A DNA stretch of 64,000 bases from DATJGR01 sp963787045. Lineage in GTDB: Bacteria; Pseudomonadota; Gammaproteobacteria; Pseudomonadales; Azotimanducaceae. Made by a program: the position numbers and the translations under genes. The stretch covers positions 62,001 through 126,000 of the forward strand of contig CAWBBR010000036.1 of assembly GCA_963787045.1 (NCBI GenBank). The letters run 5' to 3'. The notes below the pieces were generated by a model. The model worked only from the letters and a program-made list of their open reading frames with translations. It had not been told where the DNA came from and made no database searches. Below are positions 9,155 to 18,002 of the stretch, in pieces. The number at the start of each line of letters is the position of its first letter. Position 1 is the stretch's first letter.

Positions 9155-10012
9155 ATGAAAGTCGGTTTGATTCCCGTGAACATCGGCGTTGCGAACGCCG
9201 AGCAGATGGTGGGCATGTCCCAGGTCGCCGAATCGGTGGGCGTCGAGTCGGTATGGACGTTCGAGCACGTGATCGTGCCGGTGGATTACAAGTCGAAGTA
9301 TCCATACAGCCCCAACGGCAAGATGGGTGCGGCGCCGGAGACGAACTTCATCGATCCGCTGATCGCGCTCGCGGTGGTGGCGGCGCAGACGAAGACGATC
9401 CGCCTCGGCACCGGCGTCAACATTCTGTCGCAGACCAATCCGCTGTTGATGGCGAAGCAGGTGGCCAGCCTCGATCTGGTGTCGAACGGGCGCTTCATGC
9501 TCGGCGTCGGCATCGGCTGGTTGCAGGAAGAATTCGTCGCGATGGGAACGCCGTTCGAACGCCGCGGCGCACGCTTCGACGACTATGTCGTGGCAATGAA
9601 GAAGATATGGTCCGGCGAGGTGGTGGAACACGACAGCGAGTTCCTCAACTGGCATGGCTTCAAGAGTTATCCGTTGCCGGTGCAGCGGCCGCACGTGCCG
9701 GTGATCATCGGCGGCGCGAAGGGCAAGATTTACGAACGGATCGCAACCGTCGGTGACGGCTGGTTCGCTCCGGCCGGCGATCCCACTGAATTGTCGAAGT
9801 CGCTGGACGAACTGAAAGCGGTCTGCAAACGGCTCGGACGCAACTATTCGGAGATCGAAATCACCGCGATGTGGCAACCGCAGACCGGGCTCGACACCAT
9901 TCGCAAGCTGCGCGACATCGGCGTTGCTCGCGTGGTGACGTTCGCGATGGCGGCAGGCGATCCGACCGACGCCATCAAACGCTTAGGCGACGAAGTGATC
10001 GCCAAACTGTAG
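9155..10012 (+). CDS. Luciferase-like (LLM class, F420-type) oxidoreductase inside the msh locus
   Basis: This 285-residue TIM-barrel flavin/F420-dependent oxidoreductase is related to the TIGR03619-type LLM subfamily. Visible landmarks are AEQMVGMSQVAESVGVESVWTFEHV near the N-terminus, TIRLGTGVNILSQTNPLLMAKQ and ASLDLVSNGRFMLGVGIGWL in the middle, and HVPVIIGG later. ATG 9155 is preceded by GGAG six bases upstream, so the start is clear. It lies between mshG and the pilin gene, where mshF normally sits, and has no evident role in pilus assembly. The true cofactor cannot be told from sequence: many members annotated as F420-dependent in proteobacteria may use FMN. A strong hairpin follows it. 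Confidence 0.85.
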   Translation: MKVGLIPVNIGVANAEQMVGMSQVAESVGVESVWTFEHVIVPVDYKSKYPYSPNGKMGAAPETNFIDPLIALAVVAAQTKTIRLGTGVNILSQTNPLLMAKQVASLDLVSNGRFMLGVGIGWLQEEFVAMGTPFERRGARFDDYVVAMKKIWSGEVVEHDSEFLNWHGFKSYPLPVQRPHVPVIIGGAKGKIYERIATVGDGWFAPAGDPTELSKSLDELKAVCKRLGRNYSEIEITAMWQPQTGLDTIRKLRDIGVARVVTFAMAAGDPTDAIKRLGDEVIAKL

Positions 10013-10068
10013 CGATCGGGTTCGCGGTTCAACGCGACCGCGGACTTCCCAATGGTCCGAAGTTCGAT

Positions 10069-10095
10069 GGCGCGCCGCTGCATACGCGGCGCGCC
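10069..10095 (+). terminator. Strong GC hairpin between the oxidoreductase and the pilin gene
   Basis: GGCGCGCCGC and its exact reverse complement flank a seven-base loop, giving a perfect 10-bp stem. There is no run of T after it. It could be a factor-assisted terminator for the oxidoreductase gene, or an RNA-stability or processing structure in the leader of the pilin message. In many pilus loci the major pilin is uncoupled from upstream assembly genes this way. Confidence 0.45.
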
Positions 10096-10159
10096 GTGCA
10101 GACTTGCAAATCCCTACTACGCTTCATGCATGGCATCGATTCATTCGAGGAGAAAGTCC

Positions 10160-10702
10160 ATGCATCGGACGAGTTCCGGCTTCACGATCATCGAATTGGT
10201 GGTGGTCATCATTCTGTTGGGCATCCTGGCCGCAACCGCGCTGCCGCGATTCATGAACGTGGACACCGAGGCGCATGCAGCAGTCGTCGACGGCGTTCAT
10301 GGTGGAATGCAAACGGGCATTTCGCTTTATCACGCGGAATGGGTGGCGAAACAACAGCCGAACCCGAACACGCAGATCGCCGACTTCAACAATCTGCGCA
10401 CGAATGCCAACGGATTTCCGTACGGAACGGCGAATCGCACAGCCACCGGCAGCAACGTCACGACCTCCGCCGATTGCGCAGCGATATTCAGTGGCGTGCT
10501 GCAGGCGGGTGCGCCCACTGTCAGCAGCGTGGCGGCGGCGGCGAACGTGATCAACAGCGCCACTGACTTCACGGCAGTCGTGAACGGCGTCAACTGCAAC
10601 TACTACTACACCGGCCAGTACAATACCGCCGGAAAAACCGTCCCGTTGTTGCAGTACACGTCGACCACCGGCTTGATGACCGCGACGACGGCGACCTTGT
10701 AA
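10160..10702 (+). CDS. mshA: MSHA major pilin (MshA/MshB-like)
   Basis: This 180-residue type IV prepilin has a short leader ending in Gly and a mature N-terminus FTIIELVVVIILLGILAATA, with Glu at position 5 of the mature protein as required for assembly. The helix continues into LPRFMNVDTEAHAA. A C-terminal Cys pair (SADCAAIFSG and GVNCNYYY) can form the disulfide loop. ATG 10160 is chosen because it gives a proper leader and has AGGAG about eight bases upstream (10148-10152). Only one such major pilin is present, while the Vibrio locus has MshA and MshB. The mature protein is Asn/Thr/Ala-rich, typical of exposed pilins. Confidence 0.9.
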   Translation: MHRTSSGFTIIELVVVIILLGILAATALPRFMNVDTEAHAAVVDGVHGGMQTGISLYHAEWVAKQQPNPNTQIADFNNLRTNANGFPYGTANRTATGSNVTTSADCAAIFSGVLQAGAPTVSSVAAAANVINSATDFTAVVNGVNCNYYYTGQYNTAGKTVPLLQYTSTTGLMTATTATL

Positions 10703-10730
10703 TCGTTCGAAGCACCTGCGTGGTGGTTCG

Positions 10731-11279
10731 ATGCGCCGCGCACGCAGTCTCGGTTCGATGGGCGACGATAGCGTCGGCGGATTCACCGTCGTGGAGCTCA
10801 TCGCCGTTCTGCTGTTGATGGGCATCCTGGCCGCGACTGCGACGAGCCGAATGGTCGGCAGCAACGCCTATGCTCCGGCGTTCGTTGCTCAACAACTGAT
10901 TGCCATCGGCAGACTCGCACAACAGACGGCTCTGTCGCGTCAGGACGCCGTCGTCAGCCTCGACGTGGACCAGAACGCGGGCGATTGGCGCTTCCGGGTG
11001 CTGGTCGACGACGGAGCATCGGTGGTTACCGCACACGAAGAGCGCGCCGATCTGGCCAACACCACTCTGACGGTTTCGAATGGCGCCTTGAATGTACCGT
11101 TGGGACCGACGACGTCGCTGCACCTGGTGTTCGATGGCGTCGGCGGGCTCTCCGCCGGAGCCGCTGCCGCGACAGTTTTGAACGCGGCTACCGGCGTGAA
11201 TCTGACTGCGAGCGGCGATTCCACGTCCAGCGTCTGCATTGGATCCACCGGGCATGCATACCGTGGCACTTGCAGCTGA
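10731..11279 (+). CDS. mshC: MSHA minor pilin MshC
   Basis: This 182-residue prepilin-like protein has a Gly-Gly/FTVVELIAVLLLMGILAATA cleavage site and helix near residues 16-37, then a beta-rich globular domain. The C-terminus holds one Cys pair (SVCIGSTGHAYRGTCS). Minor pilins of this kind prime pilus assembly. The leader before the cleavage site is rather long with ATG 10731, so the start may lie further in. It follows the pilin gene by 28 bases. Confidence 0.82.
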   Translation: MRRARSLGSMGDDSVGGFTVVELIAVLLLMGILAATATSRMVGSNAYAPAFVAQQLIAIGRLAQQTALSRQDAVVSLDVDQNAGDWRFRVLVDDGASVVTAHEERADLANTTLTVSNGALNVPLGPTTSLHLVFDGVGGLSAGAAAATVLNAATGVNLTASGDSTSSVCIGSTGHAYRGTCS

Positions 11280-11818
11280 CGCTACAGGGCCGGGCGATCG
11301 CACGGCAACTCGGATTCACCCTGATCGAACTGGTCGTGACGATGCTGATCCTCAGCATCGCCGCGCTCGGAGTGATGTATTCATTGAGCCTCGGACTGCG
11401 CCATCAGTCCGATGCGACGTGGCAACCGAAGGCGGTTGCGCTCGCGGAATCGTACATGGAAGAGATCCTCGGGCGACGCTACGACGAGCAATCGCCGTCG
11501 GGCGGCGTTCCGCCATGCTCCACGACCACGACCGCGTGTTCGTCCGCGGGCGCGTTCAACGACGGAGAAACGCGCGCGCAGTTCGATGACGTGGATGACT
11601 ACGATGGACTGGTCGAACAACCGCCCCGCGACGTCGACGGCAATCCACGCTCCGATTACGACAGCTATCGGGTCGCGGTGTCGGTGACGTACGCGACGCC
11701 GGCGCAGGTTGCGCAGCTTGGCCTCGACGCGCCGACCGACGCAAAGCTCGTAACGGTCACCGTTTCGACGCCGGAAAGTGGCGCGATGTCGTTCAGCGCG
11801 CTGCGAGGCAACTTCTGA
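11270..11818 (+). CDS. mshD: MSHA minor pilin MshD
   Basis: Prepilin-like protein with LG/FTLIELVVTMLILSIAALGV as cleavage site and helix, followed by AESYMEEILGRRYDE, a block typical of MshD. The remaining domain contains a probable disulfide (PPCSTTTTACSS) and an acidic stretch (FDDVDDYDG). No ATG fits the short leader. TTG 11270 gives a 14-residue leader and overlaps the mshC stop, so it is the best guess; CTG 11276 is an alternative. The stop overlaps the mshO start by one base (TGATG). Confidence 0.8.
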   Translation: MQLTLQGRAIARQLGFTLIELVVTMLILSIAALGVMYSLSLGLRHQSDATWQPKAVALAESYMEEILGRRYDEQSPSGGVPPCSTTTTACSSAGAFNDGETRAQFDDVDDYDGLVEQPPRDVDGNPRSDYDSYRVAVSVTYATPAQVAQLGLDAPTDAKLVTVTVSTPESGAMSFSALRGNF

Positions 11819-12603
11819 TGGCGCGCATGCAGCAGGGATTCACGCTGATCGAGCTCGTGGTGGTGATCACCGTGATGGGCATTCTGTCGATCGGCGCGGT
11901 GTCGTTCATCACCGATGCGAGCGATGGATACGCGAACACGGTGCGCCGCACCGAACTCGGCAGCACCTTGCGCCTGGCGGCCGAGCGGGTCACTCGCGAG
12001 CTCCGCAACGCGCTGCCGAACAGCGCGCGGGTGTCTGGCAACTGCCTCGAGTTCATTCCGGTCGAGGGGGGCTCCACGTATCTGAATCTGCCGGTCGCTA
12101 TCGCGAGCAACACGTTCGACGTCGCGGCGCCGATCGACGCTGCGATGGCCGGTGCACGGATCGCGGTGTTCCCCGACAGCGCGCCGGCGGTTTATTCGTT
12201 GACCGATCCCGGAGCAATCTCTCCAGCGGCAGCGTTCGGCGCGCCGGACGCGAGCAACGTCGTGCGCGTGACGTTGGGATCGTCGCATCGCTTTCCGGTC
12301 GAGTCGCCGGAACGGCGGTTCTACATGGTGCGCCAGCCGGTCTCGTACTGCGTCGATCAGAATCGGTTGTGGCGCTATCAGAACTACGGGTACGCCGCGA
12401 CGCAGCCGACCGCCGCGACCTTGCCAACGAGCATGCCCGGGCGCGGGCTGATCGGTGAGGGCGTCAATGCGGCGTTCCCTCCATTCACCGTTGCCAGTGC
12501 GACGCTGACGCGAAACGCGGAGGTGTCGGTCGACCTCGAGTTCGTCGACGGCGCCGATGCGCTGCAGATCCACCACGTCGTGCAGCTTCGCAATGTTCCC
12601 TGA
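11818..12603 (+). CDS. mshO: MSHA minor pilin MshO
   Basis: This 261-residue prepilin-like protein has leader MARMQQG and a mature N-terminus FTLIELVVVITVMGILSIGA. LRLAAERVTRELRNALPNSARV follows, the characteristic helix of MshO/PilW-like minor pilins. The large beta domain includes FYMVRQPVSYCVD and LWRYQNYG. The start overlaps the mshD stop by one base and the end overlaps the mshP start, which indicates translational coupling across the minor-pilin genes. Confidence 0.87.
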   Translation: MARMQQGFTLIELVVVITVMGILSIGAVSFITDASDGYANTVRRTELGSTLRLAAERVTRELRNALPNSARVSGNCLEFIPVEGGSTYLNLPVAIASNTFDVAAPIDAAMAGARIAVFPDSAPAVYSLTDPGAISPAAAFGAPDASNVVRVTLGSSHRFPVESPERRFYMVRQPVSYCVDQNRLWRYQNYGYAATQPTAATLPTSMPGRGLIGEGVNAAFPPFTVASATLTRNAEVSVDLEFVDGADALQIHHVVQLRNVP

Positions 12604-12985
12604 TCGCCAGCGCGGCATCGGCTTGATCGCGGCGATCTTCCTGATCGTGGTGGTCGCAAGCCTGGCTGTCGGCGTTGCGAGCCTCGTTCGCTCCGGCGCG
12701 GCCGGCTACGTGCAGGACGTGCTCGCGTACAAGGCATTCCTCGCGGCCGATAGCGGCGCGCAACTGTCGCTGAACCGCGTCTTCGCACCGGAAGGCGCGC
12801 CGAGTTGCGGCAGTCGCGTGTTTCCGTTCAGCGAACCCGGCCTGGAAGGCTGCGAGGCGACTGTGTCGTGCAGCGCCGTCTCGGTCAGCGGCGTGATGCG
12901 CTACGACCTGGAGAGCCGCGGCAGGTGTACGACCGGCACCGAAGTCGCCGAGCGGCGCATTGCAGTCAGGGCCAGCGCACCATAG
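12593..12985 (+). CDS. mshP: MSHA biogenesis protein MshP (PilX-like)
   Basis: This 130-residue protein has a leader-like start MFPDRQRG, then IGLIAAIFLIVVVASLAVGV. The helix lacks the Glu-5 of true pilins, as is usual for PilX/GspK/MshP-type tip subunits. The body includes FLAADSGAQLSLNRVF and several Cys residues. ATG 12593 lies inside the last codons of mshO. It is the last plus-strand gene of the locus, and the opposing mshQ ends 13 bases further on. Confidence 0.83.
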   Translation: MFPDRQRGIGLIAAIFLIVVVASLAVGVASLVRSGAAGYVQDVLAYKAFLAADSGAQLSLNRVFAPEGAPSCGSRVFPFSEPGLEGCEATVSCSAVSVSGVMRYDLESRGRCTTGTEVAERRIAVRASAP

Positions 12986-12998
12986 TCAGCTCGTCGGA

Positions 12999-15900
12999 TC
13001 AGAGTTCGCGCCAGAAGATGATGCGGTCGTCGCCGCGATAGCGTCCGAAGCGCGCGTTGCCGGTGGGATTCGCAGCGCCGGCGCCGGACCAGTCGAACTC
13101 GAGGTACGCGGGCACATCGACGGTGACGTCGACCGCTCCGTCGTTGCCGATACCGGGCGCGGACAGCAGCAACGGCGCGGCGACTGTCGATTCGCCGGAC
13201 ACCAGAGCCGTGGCTGTGGCAGGCGTGGTGACCGCGGTTTCACCGGCCGAAAGATTGCCGCTATATCCCGACAACGATGCTTGTGAAGCGGCGTAGGTGG
13301 TGCACGCGTCGAGCGAGTTGCGCGCGAACAACGAGCCGTCGAAGTACTGCGCTTCGAGCGACACACCGAGATCGAGCGACTCCGGACCGAACGCCGGCTT
13401 CACCATGAACCGGCCGTAGCGCACTTTCGTCGGCGATCCGATCTTCGCGGCGTCGCAGTTGGTGGCCGCCGCGCAGTCGCCGGCGGTCGCGGCGTTCATG
13501 TTCGCTGCGGACAACGCTGTGTCGTGCAATGGGTCGGTGATGCGGATGCCGACGTCGAGGGCATCATATGGACCGTCTGGCGCGGCGTTGCGTCGGAATG
13601 CAGTCGTGCTCGAGTCGAACGCCGCCACTCCGAGCGTCCATGGCACGACGATGTTACCGAGCCGCGCGCCGAGATCGACGCCGGCATCGCCATTCTCGGC
13701 CGCGGCGCTGAGCGTTGCCACGGCGTTCGCGCCCAGCAGGGTTGCATCGTAGTTCTGCGTTGTGCCGCCGCCCGCTTCGCGCGCCTCGAATCGATAGTGG
13801 ACGCCGAGCCTCGCATCATCCATGTAAGTGAAGCTGGCGCACGCGGGCAATACGCTGCTGCCCGCGACGAGCGCGAAGCTCGCCGGAGGGAAACGACCGA
13901 CGTTACCGCTCGGCGTCGAGGTAACCGTTCCGCCGCCGAGATAGTCGCCGTCCGCGACGGAAGCGACGATGCGGATGATCCCTGCTTCGTCGAACGATGC
14001 CGAGTCGTTGCGGAAGCGACCCTTGGTCGTCGTTGGAGCGAACGCAGTCGCGCCGCCTAGCGTACCGGCGCCGCCGCTGCCATTGCGACCGCCCGCGGGC
14101 ACGACCAGCGCGGTGCTGGCGATGCGAATGCCTTCGGCTGGTGTTTCGGTTCCGTAGCTCGGCGTAAGACTGCCTTCCGCATCCAACGCGTCCACTTCAA
14201 CGCGGAACGGCGCGCCGGCAGCGACGAATGCGGGTCCGATGGGGGTCGATGCGGCGGGGTTCGACACACCCGCGAGCGTTTCGACACGCGCGATCGCGAG
14301 ATTGGCCGGCTTCACGACGAACGCGTTCGTCGCGCCGCGTATCTCGGCCGGCAGTCCGTTTGGATCCTTCAGCTGCAGCCTGATCGAACCGACGTCTTTG
14401 TACTTTGCCGAAACCTGCGCCTGGCCGAGATTGAACGTCACGTTCTGCGTCACGGCCGCGGCTTCGTTCGAGCCTACGGTCGCGCCGTTCACCGACGCGT
14501 TCATGACGCCCGGAGTGGGGTTCAGATGATCATTCCAGAAAGACAGCGGGTGCGGTCCGGTGTACGTCTCGATCACGCCGCATTGCGGATCCGTTGGGGT
14601 CTGGCCGAATGCCGTGAGGAAGACCGGGAACGTGGCACCGGCGGTTTGCGTCGCAACCGGTGAGTTGATTGAGGCGGGCGGCGGATTGCTCAACGCACCG
14701 CCGGTCACCGTGAACCCGTTCGGGCTGAATGCGAGAAGGCCCTCGGCTTCGTCGTCGTGGATGGTCGGGTCGTCGGTCTGGACCACGTCGACGTCGATTG
14801 GTGAAGGACCTGCAGGATAGTAGATACCGAAGACGGCCTGGCCGCCGTCGGAAGGCACGAACTGATAGCTCGCGACGCCGTCGTCCGGAGTGGCTTCAAC
14901 CAGCGTTCCGTGACCCGAGAGCAGACTCCACGTGCCGCGCCCGGATTGAGTCGTCAGCGTGACGGCACCCGAATACGTGCCGACCAGGCCGTTGAGGCCG
15001 TCGAGAGCGTAGGCAGTGACCGGTTCGACCCGGCAGTTGATGCCGTGTCCGCTGTGAGAGAGGAGAAAATGCGACGCGCCGAGCGAAGGGCAGGTGGCGC
15101 GCGTCTCCGCCATCACGGCCAGCACGTCGGCTGCAGTGAGCGTGCGAGGGTAGATGCGAAACTCGTCGATCGTGCCGTCTGCGGATGTCGGCGATCCGGT
15201 CAGTCCATTGGATGCGGCGCTGCGGTTGTCGCCGATGTACAGCGTGCTCAACGATGCGTTGAACTGTCCACTGGTAGTGCCGGTTGCGGTCGCGACGAGC
15301 GCGCCGTCCAGATAGACATTGATGACCGTTGCATTCGTTCCCGCGAGGAGCCGCCACGTCACCGCAATGTGTTTCCAGGTATTCGCGGCGACGCTGTTGT
15401 TGGAGGTTTCCGCGGCCACTGTGACTGGTGTGGATGCGTTGTCGGTGATCTCGAACCGCAACCGGCGTTGCTGCGCTTGCCGAGATAGAACAGCTTGCCG
15501 GCCTGTGTCGTTGCGTCGAACAGATAGTTCGCCGAACCGTTCCAGCTGCTGCGGGCGCGCCACCAGAACGTGACGGATCCGAACGCGCCTACCGCGCTCG
15601 GTGTTACGCCGGAATCGACCGCGTCGATCTGCGTGTTGCCGCCGTTGTCGGGCACGTCCATCGCCCGGCAGACCTTGCCGGCAGCGATCGTCTGCACGAC
15701 GGTGTCTTGAGGGGCGATGCGATGCGCGATCCATTGCGACCGTTGCCGCTCGAATCGGCGACCTCCCCTGGCGTGCCGTTCCAGGCGCCTTCGTCCATTC
15801 GGTATTCGGCATACGGGCGCGCGAGCGTGAAGCGGTACGCCGTTCCGTTGGCCGGCAAGCCGGTGCCGACCAGGGCGAAGTCCGACGAGTCTATCTGCCA

Positions 15901-16536
15901 GCCGATCTGCGCCGGCCCCATCGCGGTGCCGGTGGGCTCGGTCGTATCGTCGGAAGTGCCGTAGACGAAGTAGAAGTCGCCACTTTCATGCAGCTGAATC
16001 TGCAGGTTGTACGACGTGCCGCCGCCGCGGTTGTCTGCTCCGCCTTCCTGCCATGCCGACACATTGTTCCAGGTAACGACAAAGATCCGGTTCGGCGCCG
16101 TGCCTATGGTCGCGTACGTAATCGTTCCGGCGGCGTTCTCATCGAGGTCGGCGCCATAGATCTGCAATGCGTTGTTTAGATTCGCGCTCGGCAGCGGGTT
16201 GGGATATGTGCGCGGGACGCCTGTCGCCGCGGTGCCAAAGCTGCAATAGGTGTTGTTGAACAACAGGCGACCGTTCGTGTTGACGCGCACCTGCGTATAA
16301 CTGGTTGCACCGAGGCGGAAAGGGAAGCCGAGATCGAGCGGCGCGGAGAGGCTGTCGTCGCCGACGTTATCGGGGCATCCAAGGCCGGAAGCCCAGGCCG
16401 AAATCGCGGTGTGGCCGGCAGACGCAATCCAGTTCGATGGGACGGTGGAAACGTCATACGTCGATGCGCATACCGGCGCCGTCGCCAGCGCGAGCGAAAA
16501 CATCAGCGCAATGATCGGCCAGGAGCGTGCGCCCAT
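12999..16536 (-). CDS. mshQ: MshQ-like secreted adhesin with LamG domain, two frameshifts
   Basis: This very large exported protein spans about 1180 codons. A clear signal peptide (IIALMFSLALATAPVCA) starts it, then a beta-rich domain (RVNTNGRLLFNNTYCSFG, IFVVTWNNVS, FYFVYGTSDD). A LamG/concanavalin-like domain follows (HIAVTWRLL, VINVYLDGALVATATG, TIDEFRIYPRTLTAADV). The rest matches the long MshQ C-terminal region (DUF6701-type), ending near YLEFDWSGAGAANPTGNARFGRYRG. The frame breaks near 15705 (a GCATC unit appears twice in tandem) and near 15470 (one base seems missing). In other species mshQ follows mshP on the same strand; here it is inverted. It is probably a surface- or tip-associated adhesin, inferred from the LamG domain and locus. 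Confidence 0.78.
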
Positions 16537-16577
16537 TCATGAAGGCTAGGTGCTCCTCGCGATATTGCCAGCGCCGG

Positions 16578-18002
16578 CTATTCGCCGGCGGACTTCATGT
16601 CCAGTTCCTTCATCTTGCGCGTCAGCGTATTGCGACCCCAGCCGAGCAGTACGGAGGCGTCGCGTCGCCGTCCGCCGCTACGCGCAAGCGCGCATTCGAT
16701 GACGATCCGCTCGAAGCGCGGGATTGCCGTGTCGAGCAGCGGAACACCGGTGCCCGGTTGGATGCGCGAGAGTTCTTCGTGCGCCCAACGAGCCAACGCT
16801 GTCTCCCAGTCGCTCGTCGATGTGCCGGCGCTTTCGATGGCCCGCAGTTCGGGCGGTAGGTCCTCGACGTAAACTTCTCGGCCCGACGCCATCACCGTCA
16901 GCCAACGGCACGTGTTCTCCAACTGCCTGACGTTACCGGGCCACGGCAATCCGGCGAGGTACTGCTCCGTTTCGGGTCGCAGCACTTTCGTCTCGCCGCC
17001 GAGTTCCGCGGCGGCGGCTTTGAGGAAGTGCCGTGCGAGCAGCGGAATGTCTTCGCGACGTTCCGACAGGCGCGGCAGATGGATGCGGATGACGTTGAGC
17101 CTGTGATAGAGGTCTTCGCGGAACGAGCCTTGTTCGACGAGGCGCTCCAGGTTCTGGTGCGTCGCCGCGATGATGCGTACGTCGACGCGCACCGGCGAGT
17201 GTCCGCCGACCCGATAGAACTCTCCGTCGGCGAGTACGCGCAGCAGACGCGTTTGCGTATCGGGTGGCATGTCGCCGATCTCGTCGAGGAACAACGTGCC
17301 GCCGTCGGCCTGTTCGAATCGTCCGACGCGTTGCTGCGCAGCGCCGGTGAACGCACCTTTCTCGTGCCCGAACAGTTCCGCTTCGACGAGATCCTTCGGA
17401 ATGGCGGCCATGTTCAATGCGATGAACGTCGTTGCGGCGCGCGGACTGTGGCGGTGCAATGCGCGCGCGACGAGCTCCTTGCCGCTTCCCGATTCACCGT
17501 TGATCAGAACGGTGACGTTCGAGTGAGACAAGCGACCTATGGCGCGAAACACCTCCTGCATTGCAGGTGCTTGTCCGATGATCTCGGTGGGCCCCACTTC
17601 CTCCGGAATCTGTTCGGACTTCTGTTCGCGCGCGTGTGTAACGGCGCGGCGCACCATCGCCATCGCGTCGTCGACGTCGAATGGTTTCGGCAGATAGTCG
17701 AACGCGCCGGATTGATACGAACTCACCGCGCTTTCGAGGTCCGAGTGCGCCGTCATGATGATGACCGGCAGCTTCGGCAGATCGTGATGCACGCGTTCGA
17801 GCAACGCGATGCCGTCGATGCCCGGCATGCGAATGTCGCTGATGATCACGTCCGGTTGCTCGCGCGAAAGCCGCTGCAGCATCGCGTCGCCGTTGTCGAA
17901 CGTCATCGTCGTCATTCCGGCTTGTTCGAGCGCGCGCTCGAGCACCCATCGAATCGAACGGTCGTCGTCGATGACCCATACGTTGCTAGTACTACTTGCC
18001 AT
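16578..18002 (-). CDS. ntrC: Nitrogen regulation response regulator NtrC
   Basis: This 474-residue sigma-54 activator has three domains. The receiver carries the phospho-acceptor Asp at about 56 (IISDIRMPG) and Lys in YLPKPFD. The AAA+ domain has Walker A GESGSGKE (169-176), the sigma-54 contact loop GAFTGA (216-221), and LFLDEIGDMP. The C-terminal Fis-type helix-turn-helix (RRRDASVLLGWGRNTLTRKMKEL) binds enhancer DNA. It activates glnA and other nitrogen-limitation genes when phosphorylated by NtrB. The start ATG 18002 overlaps the ntrB end by 11 bases. The open frame extends further upstream but lacks family similarity. Confidence 0.95.
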   Translation of the reverse strand: MASSTSNVWVIDDDRSIRWVLERALEQAGMTTMTFDNGDAMLQRLSREQPDVIISDIRMPGIDGIALLERVHHDLPKLPVIIMTAHSDLESAVSSYQSGAFDYLPKPFDVDDAMAMVRRAVTHAREQKSEQIPEEVGPTEIIGQAPAMQEVFRAIGRLSHSNVTVLINGESGSGKELVARALHRHSPRAATTFIALNMAAIPKDLVEAELFGHEKGAFTGAAQQRVGRFEQADGGTLFLDEIGDMPPDTQTRLLRVLADGEFYRVGGHSPVRVDVRIIAATHQNLERLVEQGSFREDLYHRLNVIRIHLPRLSERREDIPLLARHFLKAAAAELGGETKVLRPETEQYLAGLPWPGNVRQLENTCRWLTVMASGREVYVEDLPPELRAIESAGTSTSDWETALARWAHEELSRIQPGTGVPLLDTAIPRFERIVIECALARSGGRRRDASVLLGWGRNTLTRKMKELDMKSAGE

